From: Thermoplasmata archaeon
GTDB lineage: Archaea > Thermoplasmatota > Thermoplasmata > Lutacidiplasmatales > UBA184
NCBI GenBank assembly: GCA_022749905.1
Contig: JAKIWU010000025.1
Coordinates: 1-13,090, forward strand
Reading direction: 5' to 3'
Length of the DNA: 13,090 nucleotides
Position 1 is the stretch's first letter, and each line of letters begins with the position of its first letter. Both the position numbers and the translations under genes were made by a program. Below are positions 13,073 to 13,090 of this stretch, one piece after another. Under the pieces are notes generated by a model, which was not told where the DNA came from, did not search any database, and saw only the letters and a list, made by a program, of their open reading frames with translations.

Positions 13073-13090
13073 ATGTCCTCACCAGGAGGC
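13073..13090 (+). CDS. Start of an unidentified gene (truncated by window end)
   Basis: Six codons, MSSPGG, run off the window. Another ATG at 13061 is in frame (MGPAMSSPGG). The ATG at 13073 is preferred because 13061 lies only 17 bases from the TATA-like CTTAATC, inside the expected position of the transcript start, while 13073 fits a nearly leaderless message. There is too little sequence to name a product, and whether it is a gene at all rests only on the promoter-like element and the start codons. Confidence 0.3.

Noticed and set aside
1..13090. CRISPR array, mobile element or phage/defence cluster
   Set aside because: No regularly spaced repeats, no terminal inverted repeats around a transposase, and no integrase, nuclease or toxin-like protein was found. 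The genes are housekeeping or metabolic.

Overview
The window looks like part of an archaeal chromosome from a GC-rich organism. I estimate GC at about two thirds by eye and did not count it. The archaeal call rests on archaeal-type Trm1, THEP1 NTPase, stand-alone PurQ, an archaeal/eukaryotic-style alpha2 glycyl-tRNA synthetase and a short HemK-like NPPY methyltransferase. Several genes also have a TATA-like box about 25 bases before a GTG start, with no room for a long leader. A high-GC uncultured Thermoplasmatota-like lineage would fit, but this is inference. No tRNA, rRNA, IS element, integrase, CRISPR array or phage gene was seen. Gene density is very high and no stretch over 300 bases lacks a gene.

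Layout. Positions 2-295 (+) hold the C-terminal end of a probable Lhr-like helicase, which meets the Trm1 gene tail to tail. Positions 292-1970 (-) hold a THEP1-type nucleotidase followed by Trm1 (tRNA G26 dimethyltransferase). Positions 1987-2772 (+) encode a PrmC/HemK-like methyltransferase whose 3' end runs 134 bases into the antisense of purQ (2639-3469, -). Positions 3512-5866 (-) hold two molybdopterin genes, moaA and moeA, separated by 75 bases that contain a near-perfect 20-bp palindrome. moeA is coupled by an ATGA overlap to an upstream PfkB-family sugar/nucleoside kinase (5863-6825, -). Divergent from it, an amidohydrolase (6869-8014, +) is coupled by a GTGA overlap to glycyl-tRNA synthetase (8011-9540, +). 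That gene converges on a phosphate ABC transporter operon read from the other strand: a PstC-PstA fused permease (10265-12298, -) and pstB (9516-10268, -), again with a GTGA overlap. Divergent from pst and sharing one TATA-like element is an APS kinase, cysC (12372-12974, +). The last bases hold the likely start of another gene.

How the genes work together. They are mostly housekeeping: tRNA modification and charging, probable release-factor methylation, purine synthesis, molybdopterin synthesis (GTP to cyclic pyranopterin by MoaA, metal insertion by MoeA), phosphate uptake and PAPS formation. I found no convincing undescribed defence or mobile system. The items most worth checking are the Trm1 start (no usable start codon before the conserved N-terminal motif, with a -1 slippery heptamer in the right frame inside the THEP1 end), the PstC-PstA fusion without pstS or phoU, the palindrome between moeA and moaA, and the altered C-terminus of MoaA.
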